Source: Spirosoma linguale DSM 74 (lineage in GTDB: Bacteria > Bacteroidota > Bacteroidia > Cytophagales > Spirosomataceae). Taken from it: 64,000 nt of DNA. The number at the start of each line of letters is the position of its first letter. Position 1 is the stretch's first letter. Below, one piece after another: positions 42,300 through 51,542 of this stretch. A program made the position numbers and the translations under genes. The notes under the pieces are model-generated. The model had not been told where the DNA came from, did no database searches, and worked only from the letters and a program-made list of their open reading frames with translations. Location of the stretch: positions 7,411,001 to 7,475,000 of the forward strand of contig CP001769.1 in the NCBI GenBank assembly GCA_000024525.1. Direction: 5' to 3'.

Positions 42300-43313
42300 T
42301 CAGACCCGTTCGTCGAAACTCAGTTCCTGCTGGTGCTCCCGGATATAATGGGCCTTGACAACCGTAGCGGTTTTATGATCGCCGGTATGGCTCCAGCCTG
42401 GAGGCATAATGATGTAGAGGAGTTTATTTTTAAGACCCGGCGCCCTGTACACATCCTTGCCCAGCGCGACAATCTCGCCAAAGTAAGCATCCAGAAAATC
42501 GCCTTTTTTCATGGGGCGGCTAATGCCGTATTCAATTTCCATCGTTGTTTTTTCATCCTGTAAGGTACCAAAGGCTCTATCCCATATGTTCAGGAGATTG
42601 CAAAAGTTGGTGTCCATATACAATGGATTGCGGGCATGATGTACGCGGTGATGCGATGGTGTAAGAATAATTTTATTCAAGACGCCCAGCCGCCCGTCTT
42701 TGAGCAGATTCTCGCCAATATGGATAAACGATCCCCAGGTTCCGTCGATGAACATGATGAGAAAAAGCAAGGGAGGATTTACGCCCAGCAGAATACAGAT
42801 GGTGGTACGGATGATATCGGCGTAGGGCGCTTCGAGAAAAAAGTGCGCGTAGGTTACGGACAGGTTCATGTACTCCGGTGCGTGGTGGGTAGAGTGCAGG
42901 CACCAGAAGAGCCGAACTTTATGCCCGAAATAATGATAGACAAAATGGGCTAGCTCCCAAACCACGTACCCATATATAAACCAGTACCAGGTAAATGATG
43001 TCTTTATAAGTGCATAAGGCTCAAACAGCCCAATGCAGAAAGCAACCATCGCAATCGACAGGAAGCTGGAAATAAAGCGGTTCAGGATATAGGTGAACAC
43101 AGAAATTTTGTACTGGTCATGCGAGTAGCGCCGGTAAAACAGCCCACGAATAATCTCAATCAACAGAAGTACTGGAAGGACCGGTCTTAAAAAAGCCTGA
43201 ATACCTTTCTGGGTCAGCAGCGCTTCATAGTTCTGCGTCTGAATGATTTCCCAAAGCTGGTCAAACCCCCAGAACCCGACGAATTCGTGGTAAAGGATTT
43301 CGAAAATATGCAT
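42300..43313 (-). CDS. Sterol desaturase / fatty acid hydroxylase family membrane protein
   Basis: 337 residues with about four or five TM helices. Histidine clusters of the di-iron family are clear: HFVYHYFGHK near 122-131, HSTHHAPEYMN near 139, and HRVHHARNPLYMDTNF near 225. Such enzymes hydroxylate or desaturate lipids or carotenoids using oxygen. The substrate is unknown. It is a single gene, convergent with phnA. Confidence 0.9.
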   Translation of the reverse strand: MHIFEILYHEFVGFWGFDQLWEIIQTQNYEALLTQKGIQAFLRPVLPVLLLIEIIRGLFYRRYSHDQYKISVFTYILNRFISSFLSIAMVAFCIGLFEPYALIKTSFTWYWFIYGYVVWELAHFVYHYFGHKVRLFWCLHSTHHAPEYMNLSVTYAHFFLEAPYADIIRTTICILLGVNPPLLFLIMFIDGTWGSFIHIGENLLKDGRLGVLNKIILTPSHHRVHHARNPLYMDTNFCNLLNIWDRAFGTLQDEKTTMEIEYGISRPMKKGDFLDAYFGEIVALGKDVYRAPGLKNKLLYIIMPPGWSHTGDHKTATVVKAHYIREHQQELSFDERV

Positions 43314-43533
43314 AAAGTAAAGCAGGTTACCGATAGGAGCAAGTTGGTGTCTATTGCGCTACTGAATCAGGTAAGTGCTTGTCAGGCAGTACCCAAACAG
43401 ACTAAACATTTTTTGTGCGCAATTATACCGTTCGTTATCGATAAACGCCATACGTAGTTCTAAAACGAATGGGCATTCACTCTTCGTAAGAGTTAGCCGA
43501 TCAGTGCGTTATGTGCCTGCCTCATTGTGTTCA

Positions 43534-44226
43534 TTAACTGGTAAATACGCGTTCGCCCCGCCGGATCGCGTTCACCAGATTATGCGCCCGGCGGGTGGGT
43601 TCGGGGATTCGGTAGCCTCCGTCACACGCCAACGTGAGCGAAATAGCCGTTTCCAGATCGATCAGATTGCCTGGCGATACATACACCGGATTTACCTTGT
43701 TTTTCGTTCGCAAAGCGGCTCCAATTACTTCGTTATAATGCCGCATCGGCGACCAGTTGCCGCGCTCCGGTGCCGGTTCGTCGTACTTACCCACCAGCAC
43801 CGATTTGCCGCAGCCAAACGTAGGCCGGTTCAGGAACAGGCCTGCGTGGGAGGCAATCCCAATCCGGCGGGGGTGCGCCGTGCCGTGTCCGTCGAACATC
43901 ACCACGTCGGGCTCGGTCTTGAGTTTCTGCCACGCTTCGAGCAGGGACGGAATTTCCCGAAACGATAGCAAACCCGGAATGTACGGGAACGGGGCTGTAC
44001 TAACCACGCCTGCTTCTTCAATGGTTTCGAGCGTATCCAGTTGCAGCACCACAATACCCGCATACACGGTTTCTTCGAACTTATTGAACGAAATATCGCA
44101 GCCCGCAATCGTTTTAGGCGGTTCTGTCAGAGGCTGAATCTTAATCTGATTACGCAACTGATTTTGCAGGATGACGGCTTCGGTGGGTGTTACGTTCCAC
44201 TCGTGAAGAGGCTGGTAAGTGGCCAT
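43534..44226 (-). CDS. nfi: Endonuclease V (deoxyinosine repair)
   Basis: 230 residues, the usual length. Family motifs: TIAGCDISFNKFEETVYAG (catalytic Asp), PYIPGLLSFREIP, PDVVMFDGHGTAHPRRIGIA (second Asp), FGCGKSVLVG and VYVSPGNLIDLETAI. The enzyme nicks DNA near deoxyinosine from adenine deamination. It is a housekeeping repair gene in the cytoplasm; the S41 peptidase gene starts its own unit upstream. Confidence 0.95.
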   Translation of the reverse strand: MATYQPLHEWNVTPTEAVILQNQLRNQIKIQPLTEPPKTIAGCDISFNKFEETVYAGIVVLQLDTLETIEEAGVVSTAPFPYIPGLLSFREIPSLLEAWQKLKTEPDVVMFDGHGTAHPRRIGIASHAGLFLNRPTFGCGKSVLVGKYDEPAPERGNWSPMRHYNEVIGAALRTKNKVNPVYVSPGNLIDLETAISLTLACDGGYRIPEPTRRAHNLVNAIRRGERVFTS

Positions 44227-44288
44227 AGGTAGATATAATTCGTACCTACCTAACTCGCCGGTTGGATAAGGGTTTAATTTTCATTACT

Positions 44289-45830
44289 TCATTGAGGTTG
44301 CTTCCGAATCAAGGTTACGACAAAATTAAATTGTGAATCGGTGTGCAGTAGTAAATCATTTATTGTAACGGGCACGTAGTAATCCGGCAGTGTGCCGCGC
44401 CCTTTCTGCTTCGGTTCAGGTACGGCATTGTTGTAGTACACCAGCGGTGTTGTTACCTGTATACCTGACCTGGGCAGTTCAAGGGTAATAAAACTACCCC
44501 CGTTCCCCCCTTCATACGCGCCCCCGGATTCTGTACCGATAAACACCCCCACATTGTTGGCATGAGCAACCGCCAGAAACTCCGACGCCGTTGAGGCACT
44601 TTCTCCATTCATCAGCAAATAAACTTGTCCCTTGAACCGATTGGGCTTAGGAGTATATCGTTTGGGGGTTCGGCCCGTCGAATCAGTGTCGCTGGCCTGT
44701 TTAAGGGTAAACGTACCATCGGCCTCAGGGATTAACTCGTTCTTTATGTTTTTGCGGTTGGCTTCGGAGAGGTCCGAAAATTGGAGAAACTCACTGCCAT
44801 TAGTGCCATCGCTAATGCTATGCTGGCGAGTGTGATAGGGTACGGCTGAATCCGTTTTCATCAGATAGGTAAATAACTCGATACCCTGACTGTCCCACCC
44901 ACCCGTATTACCTCTGACATCAATGACCAAATGCTTTGTTCGTTGCTTTTTAAGTTTATCCATACTCTTATCCATAAATGCCCGAAAGACGGTCACGGCT
45001 TCGGTACTGTTTCTTGCTCCCTCTCCACCGAATCCGTCGAATCGAAGAATAGCGGTGTTCGTCAGCGTATCGGGGAACGACAGGCGCCAGGGGTGTTTCT
45101 GTTTTTTGTTGACATACCAGGCTACCATTTGCTTGTTGACGGGATTTTTGAGCATTTGCCGCAACGACACGCGGTAGGGTTTCGCTTCGGCATTCACTTG
45201 AACTGTGTCGCCCGTCAGACTGCGAAATTTGAACGAAAACGTATCTGGCTGGCCAACGAACCAATAATAGAACAAGTCAAAAAATTCACCCCGCATCTGA
45301 CTTTTCGATGATTGGATGTAGCCATCGGCCCAATGGTGTCGGTCCATTTGCTGTCGGATATCGTCCATCGACTGGCCGTTAATACTAAGTAGTTCAAAGC
45401 CGGGTTTGATGGTTTGGTCGGTCGTGCCGTTCATCAGGACGAAGAAGCGCTGTTGAGTAGACCATATGAAAAATGGGTTCGTTTTCTGGACTTTATTGAA
45501 TTGATTGCGCCAGTTTTTCTCCGGTAATGCATGCGTATGGGCACAGCGGATGTCGGCCATAAGAGCTTCAATGGTCCCGTAAAATTTATAAAACGGAAGC
45601 GGTTTTGTCAGCGTACCGGCAATACTGTCCAGCTTTGCCTGCATGATTGCTTTGGGCGTGTAGCGATATAAACCCGGATGTGTTTCTTCCAGCAGCTTGC
45701 GGAGGTAGCGAAAATCGGCCTGCATAGCGGACGGTTGCAGGACCCGGGTTTTCAGTGAGTCGATGGCTGGCTGGGCGTGGCCGCTAAACGAAAACAAGAA
45801 CGAAAGGAGTAGACAGCCGATGGCTTTCAT
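44289..45830 (-). CDS. Secreted S41 family peptidase
   Basis: 513 residues with signal peptide (MKAIGCLLLSFLFSFSGHAQ). An N-terminal helical region (LRKLLEETHPGLYRYTPKAI) is typical of Bacteroidota S41 proteins. The protease core has HLVIDVRGNTGGWDSQGIEL near 298 and the nucleophile in YLLMNGESASTASEFLAVAH near 408. No clear PDZ domain is visible, only GFELLSINGQSMDDI, which resembles a PDZ end. Likely a periplasmic or surface tail-specific protease. Confidence 0.88.
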   Translation of the reverse strand: MKAIGCLLLSFLFSFSGHAQPAIDSLKTRVLQPSAMQADFRYLRKLLEETHPGLYRYTPKAIMQAKLDSIAGTLTKPLPFYKFYGTIEALMADIRCAHTHALPEKNWRNQFNKVQKTNPFFIWSTQQRFFVLMNGTTDQTIKPGFELLSINGQSMDDIRQQMDRHHWADGYIQSSKSQMRGEFFDLFYYWFVGQPDTFSFKFRSLTGDTVQVNAEAKPYRVSLRQMLKNPVNKQMVAWYVNKKQKHPWRLSFPDTLTNTAILRFDGFGGEGARNSTEAVTVFRAFMDKSMDKLKKQRTKHLVIDVRGNTGGWDSQGIELFTYLMKTDSAVPYHTRQHSISDGTNGSEFLQFSDLSEANRKNIKNELIPEADGTFTLKQASDTDSTGRTPKRYTPKPNRFKGQVYLLMNGESASTASEFLAVAHANNVGVFIGTESGGAYEGGNGGSFITLELPRSGIQVTTPLVYYNNAVPEPKQKGRGTLPDYYVPVTINDLLLHTDSQFNFVVTLIRKQPQ

Positions 45831-45906
45831 GGCGTTTTGATTTTTAGGCCAAAACAGGCTGAAACCAATGGAACCATCTACTCAAATCCAGATTTGAGCG
45901 GTATTT

Positions 45907-47052
45907 TCAGGATTCTGCCGTCTGCTGTTCTATGTATTGTTTAGGCGATTGGCCGGTTGCCTGTTTAAACGCCCGCTGAAAGGTAGCCTGTGAATTGAAG
46001 CCGCATTCCAGCGCGATGCCTGTTAGAGTCAGGTGTTCGTTAGCAGGATTGGTTAACTGCTGCTTCACGGCTTCGATCCGATAGTCATTCACAAAGGCAT
46101 TGAAGCTTTTCTTTACATGCTGGTTCAGGACAAACGAAACCGTTTTGGGTGGTAGCTGCACATGTCGCCCGACCTTCTCGACGGTCAGTTCCGGGTCGAG
46201 ATAGAGCTTGTCGGTTTGCATGGCAGCTGTTAAGGATTGAATCGCCTTATCAACGGTTTCGGCGGGTATAAACGTGGTTGTTGCTTTTCCTGACAAACCT
46301 TCTGCCGGACTATTTCGGGCATGCAGATACCCTTGCAAACCCAGCCAGTAAATCATGATGGCAATGGGAATGTAAATAGGATACCAGCCAAACTGATCCA
46401 GCCAGGCCGACCGGGTATCTGGAATAATGTATGGCACCAGATGAATGAGCCAAATGACCTGAAAAATCAGGATGACACGGATGAATTGCCGAAACCAGCG
46501 CAGATTGGGTAGCTTTCCCGGCGCGCTCAAAGTCGTTTCGGTGGGTTGTGGCTGACGTACTAGTTGGCTGGTCAGGCCCAGATAAATCGTCATCGACAGC
46601 CATCGGGGAATATCAGCGTAGGTGTCGTATTCGTTCATCACATGCCCCCAGGCCGGACCATCGGCTTGAGGCACTAAACCGAGAAATAATCCGCCAAGAA
46701 AAATCCAGCCAATAAATTTGGAGCCCCAATCCAGAATGACCGGGTAGAGTTGAACTCGTTCCGACCGGCCAAGCCGGAACCCCGGATCAAGCAGGGATTT
46801 GGTGTAAAAATAGAGGAGCGGCCCCAGCGGCATCGCATTAATGAGTGGCAGGAAATCCAGCGCATAGCTCACCCAGCGGTTGTAAATAGGGATGGCTATG
46901 GCCAGGCTCATCAGTGCCAGCAAGCCAATCACGGTAGCCAGCAGTCGGTTCGACAATCGGCTACCTTTTGGAGTAGTCCACAACAGCGTCGACAAAATAA
47001 ACCCTTGCAGAGCGCCAAACAGTACAATCAGGTCGAGCGGAGAGATGGTCAT
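45907..47052 (-). CDS. AraC family regulator with membrane-spanning N-terminus
   Basis: 381 residues. Seven or so hydrophobic segments over 1-240 are followed by an AraC HTH (about 275-375): LTVEKVGRHVQLPPKTVSFV, LTLTGIALECGFNSQATFQR, AFKQATGQSPKQYIEQQ. This 7TM-plus-AraC layout is common in Bacteroidota and suggests sensing at the membrane. The target is unknown. Confidence 0.88.
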   Translation of the reverse strand: MTISPLDLIVLFGALQGFILSTLLWTTPKGSRLSNRLLATVIGLLALMSLAIAIPIYNRWVSYALDFLPLINAMPLGPLLYFYTKSLLDPGFRLGRSERVQLYPVILDWGSKFIGWIFLGGLFLGLVPQADGPAWGHVMNEYDTYADIPRWLSMTIYLGLTSQLVRQPQPTETTLSAPGKLPNLRWFRQFIRVILIFQVIWLIHLVPYIIPDTRSAWLDQFGWYPIYIPIAIMIYWLGLQGYLHARNSPAEGLSGKATTTFIPAETVDKAIQSLTAAMQTDKLYLDPELTVEKVGRHVQLPPKTVSFVLNQHVKKSFNAFVNDYRIEAVKQQLTNPANEHLTLTGIALECGFNSQATFQRAFKQATGQSPKQYIEQQTAES

Positions 47053-47075
47053 GGACAGACGGATGTCTATGTAGT

Positions 47076-47699
47076 CTAATCTACAATTTTTACCCGAATG
47101 CGGTGCGGTGCAACTTGATTGCCGCCAAAGTAAAGCCCCGTGTTATAGGCGAACGATTTTTTGTGCGTAAAGGGCACCGTTTTGCCACCCAGCACCTGAT
47201 ACAACTTCCGGTCGTAGTCGATCTTGATGACCATGCGCGTGGGAGTGTTGAGCGCCACTTCGGCCACTTTGAAGTCGATCCGGTTACCTTCCACATAAAT
47301 GTACGCACCCAGGTCAATGCGGCCTCGCTGGGGATTCCAGCGCCAGCCTACCCGTGCACCATCCACCTGATGCGGAGGTACGCCATCCAGCGGCTGATCT
47401 TTAGAGCCAACGAAGCCTATGCCAATCACTTTATTCCAGTCATCGGCATCCAGAGCCCCCACATCGTAGATACACGAACTGTCGAAGGTAACCGTGGCTG
47501 ATACTTCCTGCGGACTAATCAGCAGCCCTACTTTTCGCTTGGGGTTGGGCTCATGTTCACCCGCTTCAATGACGACCCAGTCCGAATCGGATAGCAAAAA
47601 GTCGGGGACGCAGGCACTCATGAACAGTCCGATTCCCACAATAAACAGTGTTTTCAACGAAAACAGGAGAGCACGTACCGGCAGAGATGAGAGGAGCAT
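47076..47699 (-). CDS. Uncharacterised lipoprotein
   Basis: 207 residues from ATG 47699; an earlier start at 47759 lacks signal logic. Start LFSLKTLFIVGIGLFMSAC gives a lipobox Cys near 30. The mature protein is beta-rich with GLLISPQEVSATVTFDSSC and DLGAYIYVEGNRIDFKVAEV. No family recognised. It precedes the AraC gene by 23 nt on the same strand and may be co-transcribed with it. Confidence 0.7.
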   Translation of the reverse strand: MLLSSLPVRALLFSLKTLFIVGIGLFMSACVPDFLLSDSDWVVIEAGEHEPNPKRKVGLLISPQEVSATVTFDSSCIYDVGALDADDWNKVIGIGFVGSKDQPLDGVPPHQVDGARVGWRWNPQRGRIDLGAYIYVEGNRIDFKVAEVALNTPTRMVIKIDYDRKLYQVLGGKTVPFTHKKSFAYNTGLYFGGNQVAPHRIRVKIVD

Positions 47700-47974
47700 G
47701 ATGGCATTGCAGGAGTGATTGTACAAATAACGCCATAAACCAGCGAAGTGATGTGCCACTGGCTCAGGTTATCCATACGCCCCTTACTACATCGTTTATC
47801 GAGCGCATTTGGATCAGTCAGTGACAGGAAATTGAGTGATAATATATAGCCTATTGACTGACAGGGGTATACGTTGTGTGATGGCTTTTTCCACTTGTCA
47901 ATTTTTTAAGAGCGGATCGTAGCCTTTTCGTATATTTCCACATCATTTTACTAGTAAACTACTTATCCATTTAT

Positions 47975-49231
47975 ATGGAATCGGCATTTCCTTCTTCGTT
48001 CGAATCCGGCCGGGATCGGGCGGCTACCCGCGTCGGCAGTTGGCGGTTAGGTATACCCACCTACATCTACGCCGTAGTTTTTTCGTCCTTTTGCATACTC
48101 ATGGGCTTGCTCTGGGATATCATGTGGCACATGAGCATCGGACGTGATGGGCTGTTGGCCCCTCCTCACGTAGTTATTTACGTGGGTGCTGTTGTGTCGG
48201 GTCTGTTTTCGGCTTACCAGATTCTTAGCCTGACATTAACAAAAAACCATCCGGGACGTGCGCAGTCCGTTCCATTCTGGGGCGTTTTCTATGGTCCGCT
48301 GGGGGCCATGTTCTGCGTATGGGGTGCACTTGCCATGCTCACATCAGCTCCGTTTGACGATTGGTGGCACAACACGTATGGGCTGGATGTTCAGATTCTG
48401 ACGCCCCCACATACGATTCTGGCTATCGGTATTATGACCGTACAGTTTGGCGCAATTGTGGGTGTGCTGGCCCTGCAAAACAAATACCGCAATCCGGGGC
48501 AGTCACTTCATGCTTCTGTTGAAGCGACTCAGCGGGGTGTTCGGCTCAAGTGGCTGTTTGCTATTTCAGCCGGGTTGTTGCTGACCATGCTTTACACCTT
48601 GCTCTCGGAATCGCTGGGTATGCGCGAATCGCACGAGTCCGGCTTCTATGCAACGGCCGGTATCATGTTGCCTTTCTATCTGCTAGCCGTTGGCCGGGCT
48701 TCTCTGTTACGCTGGCCCATCACGACCATTACCGGAATCTATATGCTCACTATGCTGGTGCCGAGCTGGGTATTGCAGTTTTTTCCGGCAACACCCCGTC
48801 TTGGACCGGTGCTAAACCCCATTACGCACTATCAACCTTTTGTATTCCCGCTGGTGCTGATCCTGCCCGGACTGGTGCTCGATTGGCTCATGCACCGGTT
48901 CGAAACGCCGATAGATGGCAAACGTAAATTGAACGACTGGGTGCTGTCTTTACTATATGCCGTTGGCTTTCTGGTCGTTCTGCTGCTTGTTCAATGGCCG
49001 TTTGGCGAGTTTTTACTGACGTCGCCCTACGCACGAAATGGCATCTTCTTGTCTTATTCCTGGGTGTACAGCAACTCACCCGACTGGGAGTACCGCTATG
49101 CGTTTGCCCCCTGGAATACCCAGTCGGCTACCGATTTCGGCATTGGTTTTGCCAAAGCGCTGGTCTACGCAACCCTCTCAACGCGGGTTGGCTTATTGTG
49201 GGGCAACTGGATGAAACGTGTCGTTCGATAA
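47975..49231 (+). CDS. Multi-pass membrane protein with duplicated WH...PPH motif
   Basis: 418 residues with about ten TM helices. Two copies of one motif are seen: WHMSIGRDGLLAPPH at 51-65 and WHNTYGLDVQILTPPH at 131-146, that is WH-x3-G-x-D-x(4-5)-PPH. Repeated His/Trp at the membrane surface suggests metal or haem ligands and an internal duplication. I know no family name. The next gene (31 nt downstream) encodes a membrane-linked protein with HLHP motifs, so they probably work together, perhaps in copper handling (inference). Confidence 0.7.
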   Translation: MESAFPSSFESGRDRAATRVGSWRLGIPTYIYAVVFSSFCILMGLLWDIMWHMSIGRDGLLAPPHVVIYVGAVVSGLFSAYQILSLTLTKNHPGRAQSVPFWGVFYGPLGAMFCVWGALAMLTSAPFDDWWHNTYGLDVQILTPPHTILAIGIMTVQFGAIVGVLALQNKYRNPGQSLHASVEATQRGVRLKWLFAISAGLLLTMLYTLLSESLGMRESHESGFYATAGIMLPFYLLAVGRASLLRWPITTITGIYMLTMLVPSWVLQFFPATPRLGPVLNPITHYQPFVFPLVLILPGLVLDWLMHRFETPIDGKRKLNDWVLSLLYAVGFLVVLLLVQWPFGEFLLTSPYARNGIFLSYSWVYSNSPDWEYRYAFAPWNTQSATDFGIGFAKALVYATLSTRVGLLWGNWMKRVVR

Positions 49232-49262
49232 GCCGTAACAAAACTCAAAAGGAATCAACTAC

Positions 49263-50954
49263 ATGAACCCCGGAACCCATAAAAAGCAAAGTCGAACAAA
49301 GTGGTTTATTCTTCTTTATTCATTTATTCTATCAGTCGGACATTCACTCATTGTCTCTGCCCACGTAGGCAGTTCCGGCGTGATTGTGCAGAAACAGGCG
49401 GGTAAATACCAGCTCCTGATCAGCGTACAACCGCCGGATGTCGTACCCGGTACTGCTAAAGTGACCGTGTATGTCGAGCAGGGGCGGGTAAGCAGTATTG
49501 GTGCCCGGCCTATTTATTTTCGCTCGGGTAATAAAGGGGCGCCAACACACGATGAACTGGTCCTGGTGGCCGATAATCGCTATGAAGCTGATTTGTGGCT
49601 GATGAGTTCGGGCTCCTCCAGTATTGAGCTTACTATTGACGGTCCGGATGGAAAGCAGCAGGTAATTGTACCCGTTATGGCTATTGCCACCGCCCTGCGC
49701 GACATGCCCGCCGGAACAGGCTGGGGCCTTGCTGCTATGGGGCTGTTGCTTGTAGTCATGCTGGTTACGATTATCGGAGCCAGCAATTCAGACGGGGTTG
49801 TGCTTCCGGGTGAACCGGCCCCCGCTAAACTCGGTAGTCGACGACTTCTTGGCATGGGGGCGGGTCTGGCCGTCATTGTGCTGATCCTGACGGGCTGGCG
49901 AACCTGGTGGACGAGTACGGCTGAGCAGTACAAGAACCAGCAGTTGTATAAGCCTGCCACCATCAATGCGTCTGTTCGGGTAGCCGATGCCCAGCGTCTG
50001 TTAATGATTCAGTTCGATACCACGGGCTCCGGCAAAGATCGCCGGCAACGCCGGATGCTGAGCTATATGTTGCCCGACCATGGCAAGCTAATGCACGCAT
50101 TCCTGGTGCGTATGCCGGGTATGGATGCGTTTGCGCACCTGCACCCCAACCGGCGCGACACACTGAATTTCGAGGCTGCCCTGCCACCATTGCCCGGTGG
50201 TAAATACCTGCTTTATTCTGATGTTGTTTACCGAAACGGTTTTACCGAAACACTGACCGACACGGTTGAAGTACCCTCCCTGAAGATCTCCGTTGCGGCC
50301 GCTGCCAAATCGACTGATGCTGACGATAGCTGGCTCGTAACCGAACCGATGGGTGTTAAAGCGGGGGCAGTGAATGTACCGCATCTGGATAACGACATGG
50401 TGGTTTGTGGGAAACCGGGAGCCAGTATGAAGCTGGAAGATGGCTCGACCATGCTCTGGATGGATAAGGTAGGACCAATACTGGAAGCTGGTAAGTTATA
50501 CACGCTGAAATTTGCCGTTGCCGATGCACAAGGGAAATCAGCCGCCCTGGAGCCGTATCTGGGCATGGGTGGTCATGCGGCTATCGTACGTTCCGATGGC
50601 TCCGTATATATCCACCTTCACCCGGTGGGTACCTATTCGATGGCGGCAGAAGGCTCATTGACCAACCGTATTGCCGATACCGCCCGAACGTTTCATTACC
50701 CTGACGCCGTTCGTTTCCGGGATAGTATCGACGCCTATGTCAGCAAGCTGAAGACATTGCCCGAGGCCGAGAAGAATCAGGTACTTTCGACATCTATGTC
50801 GGGCATGAGCCATGTGATGAAAACGAACAACATGGTCGAGTTTCCCTACGCCTTCCCAAGAGCTGGGCATTACCGCATTTGGGTGCAGGTAAAACGCAAC
50901 GGCCGGGTTTTAACGGGTGTGTTCGACACGCAGGTTACCGAATCGTTACTCTAA
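49263..50954 (+). CDS. Secreted/membrane-linked protein with HLHP motifs
   Basis: 563 residues. An N-terminal hydrophobic signal (WFILLYSFILSVGHSLIVSA) leads to a beta domain that begins with AHVGSSGVIVQKQAGKYQL, reminiscent of CopC/YcnI-like exported copper proteins, where an early His is a ligand. Two TM helices follow (about 158-178 and 196-214). The C-terminal domain has MHAFLVRMPGMDAFAHLHP and GMGGHAAIVRSDGSVYIHLHP, rich in His and Met as in metal sites, and ends with a FixH-like RAGHYRIWVQV. Probably metal handling together with the preceding membrane protein; not proven. Confidence 0.6.
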   Translation: MNPGTHKKQSRTKWFILLYSFILSVGHSLIVSAHVGSSGVIVQKQAGKYQLLISVQPPDVVPGTAKVTVYVEQGRVSSIGARPIYFRSGNKGAPTHDELVLVADNRYEADLWLMSSGSSSIELTIDGPDGKQQVIVPVMAIATALRDMPAGTGWGLAAMGLLLVVMLVTIIGASNSDGVVLPGEPAPAKLGSRRLLGMGAGLAVIVLILTGWRTWWTSTAEQYKNQQLYKPATINASVRVADAQRLLMIQFDTTGSGKDRRQRRMLSYMLPDHGKLMHAFLVRMPGMDAFAHLHPNRRDTLNFEAALPPLPGGKYLLYSDVVYRNGFTETLTDTVEVPSLKISVAAAAKSTDADDSWLVTEPMGVKAGAVNVPHLDNDMVVCGKPGASMKLEDGSTMLWMDKVGPILEAGKLYTLKFAVADAQGKSAALEPYLGMGGHAAIVRSDGSVYIHLHPVGTYSMAAEGSLTNRIADTARTFHYPDAVRFRDSIDAYVSKLKTLPEAEKNQVLSTSMSGMSHVMKTNNMVEFPYAFPRAGHYRIWVQVKRNGRVLTGVFDTQVTESLL

Positions 50955-51033
50955 AATATGCCCCTAACTCGTTCAGAATCAGTTTTTGGGCGAGTTGGGG
51001 TGAATTTTTATCAATTTTTTTTGCGCATAGGAC

Positions 51034-51063
51034 TTGACAAGCGTCAAAAAACGCCTACCTTTG
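51034..51063 (+). promoter_or_regulatory. Bacteroidota promoter of the tRNA pair
   Basis: TTG at 51034-51036, 19 nt spacing, then TACCTTTG at 51056-51063: a full match to the -33/-7 consensus. The tRNA-Gly begins 38 nt downstream of the -7 box. Confidence 0.85.
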
Positions 51064-51101
51064 CATCCACAATTCGCCGATTGGCAGGCGAACTTGATAA
51101 T

Positions 51102-51177
51102 GCGAAAGTAGCTCAGCTGGTAGAGCGCGACCTTGCCAAGGTCGAGGTCGCGGGTTCGAACCCCGTCTTTCGCTCCA
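51102..51177 (+). tRNA. tRNA-Gly (GCC anticodon)
   Basis: Complete cloverleaf: acceptor GCGAAAG/CTTTCGC, D arm with GCTCAGCTGGTAGAGC, anticodon stem CGACC/GGTCG with loop TTGCCAA (GCC), T arm GCGGGTTCGAACCCCGT, discriminator T and an encoded CCA. Confidence 0.97.
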
Positions 51178-51184
51178 CAAAAAG

Positions 51185-51207
51185 GCACCGAAACCGGTGC
51201 TTTTTTT
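51185..51207 (+). terminator. Terminator-like hairpin after tRNA-Gly
   Basis: GCACCG/CGGTGC stem with AAAC-type loop and seven Ts. It lies between the two tRNAs; no second promoter is obvious, so read-through or processing may supply tRNA-Leu. Confidence 0.65.
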
Positions 51208-51241
51208 GTAAAGACCGCTTCACGTTAGTGAAGCATGGAAT

Positions 51242-51326
51242 GCCGGGATGGTGGAATTGGTAGACACGCCGGACTTAAAATCCTGTGGGCCTCAAGCCCG
51301 TGCGGGTTCGACTCCCGCTCCTGGTA
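51242..51326 (+). tRNA. tRNA-Leu (TAA anticodon), integration target
   Basis: Class II tRNA with a long variable arm (TGTGGGCCTCAAGCCCGTG). Acceptor GCCGGGA/TCCTGGT, loop CTTAAAA with anticodon TAA, T arm GCGGGTTCGACTCCCGC. The CCA end is not encoded (ACAC follows), unlike the neighbouring tRNA-Gly. A second copy of the 3' half with encoded CCA lies at 63515-63566, so part of this tRNA's 3' end was probably supplied by an integrating element. Confidence 0.95.
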
Positions 51327-51327
51327 C
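51277..51327. repeat. Left attachment site (attL) in tRNA-Leu
   Basis: Shares AAAATCCTGTGGGC (51277-51290) and a 32-bp block (51296-51327) with 63515-63564. They differ only in the variable-arm loop (CTCAA here, GTTA at the right copy). Confidence 0.85.
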
Positions 51328-51340
51328 ACTGATTGCAATT

Positions 51341-51376
51341 AAAGCCCTGTAACAAAGTATGTTATGGGGCTTTTTT
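51341..51376 (+). terminator. Terminator at the left end of the element
   Basis: AAAGCCCTGTAAC pairs with GTTATGGGGCTTTT (two weak pairs) and is followed by a T-run. It ends transcription from the tRNA-Leu side. Confidence 0.65.
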
Positions 51377-51382
51377 GTTATC

Positions 51383-51401
51383 TACCGAAACCCTACCGAA
51401 C
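51383..51401. other. Candidate integrase arm sites, left end
   Basis: TACCGAAAC at 51383 and TACCGAAC at 51394, 11 bp apart. The same arrangement (63414 and 63425) occurs inside the right end. One-helical-turn spacing on both sides fits arm-type integrase binding sites. Confidence 0.6.
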
Positions 51402-51542
51402 TAAAGTAACCATACCCTCCCTTGCTAACAGAAACGGTACTGGTGTGTAAACATACAGCGTTTATGGCGTGATACAATACGCTCACCATTGTCTGTAGCC
51501 ACTATTTAGTGGAGATTGCCAAGAACGAACAACCATCCTTAA

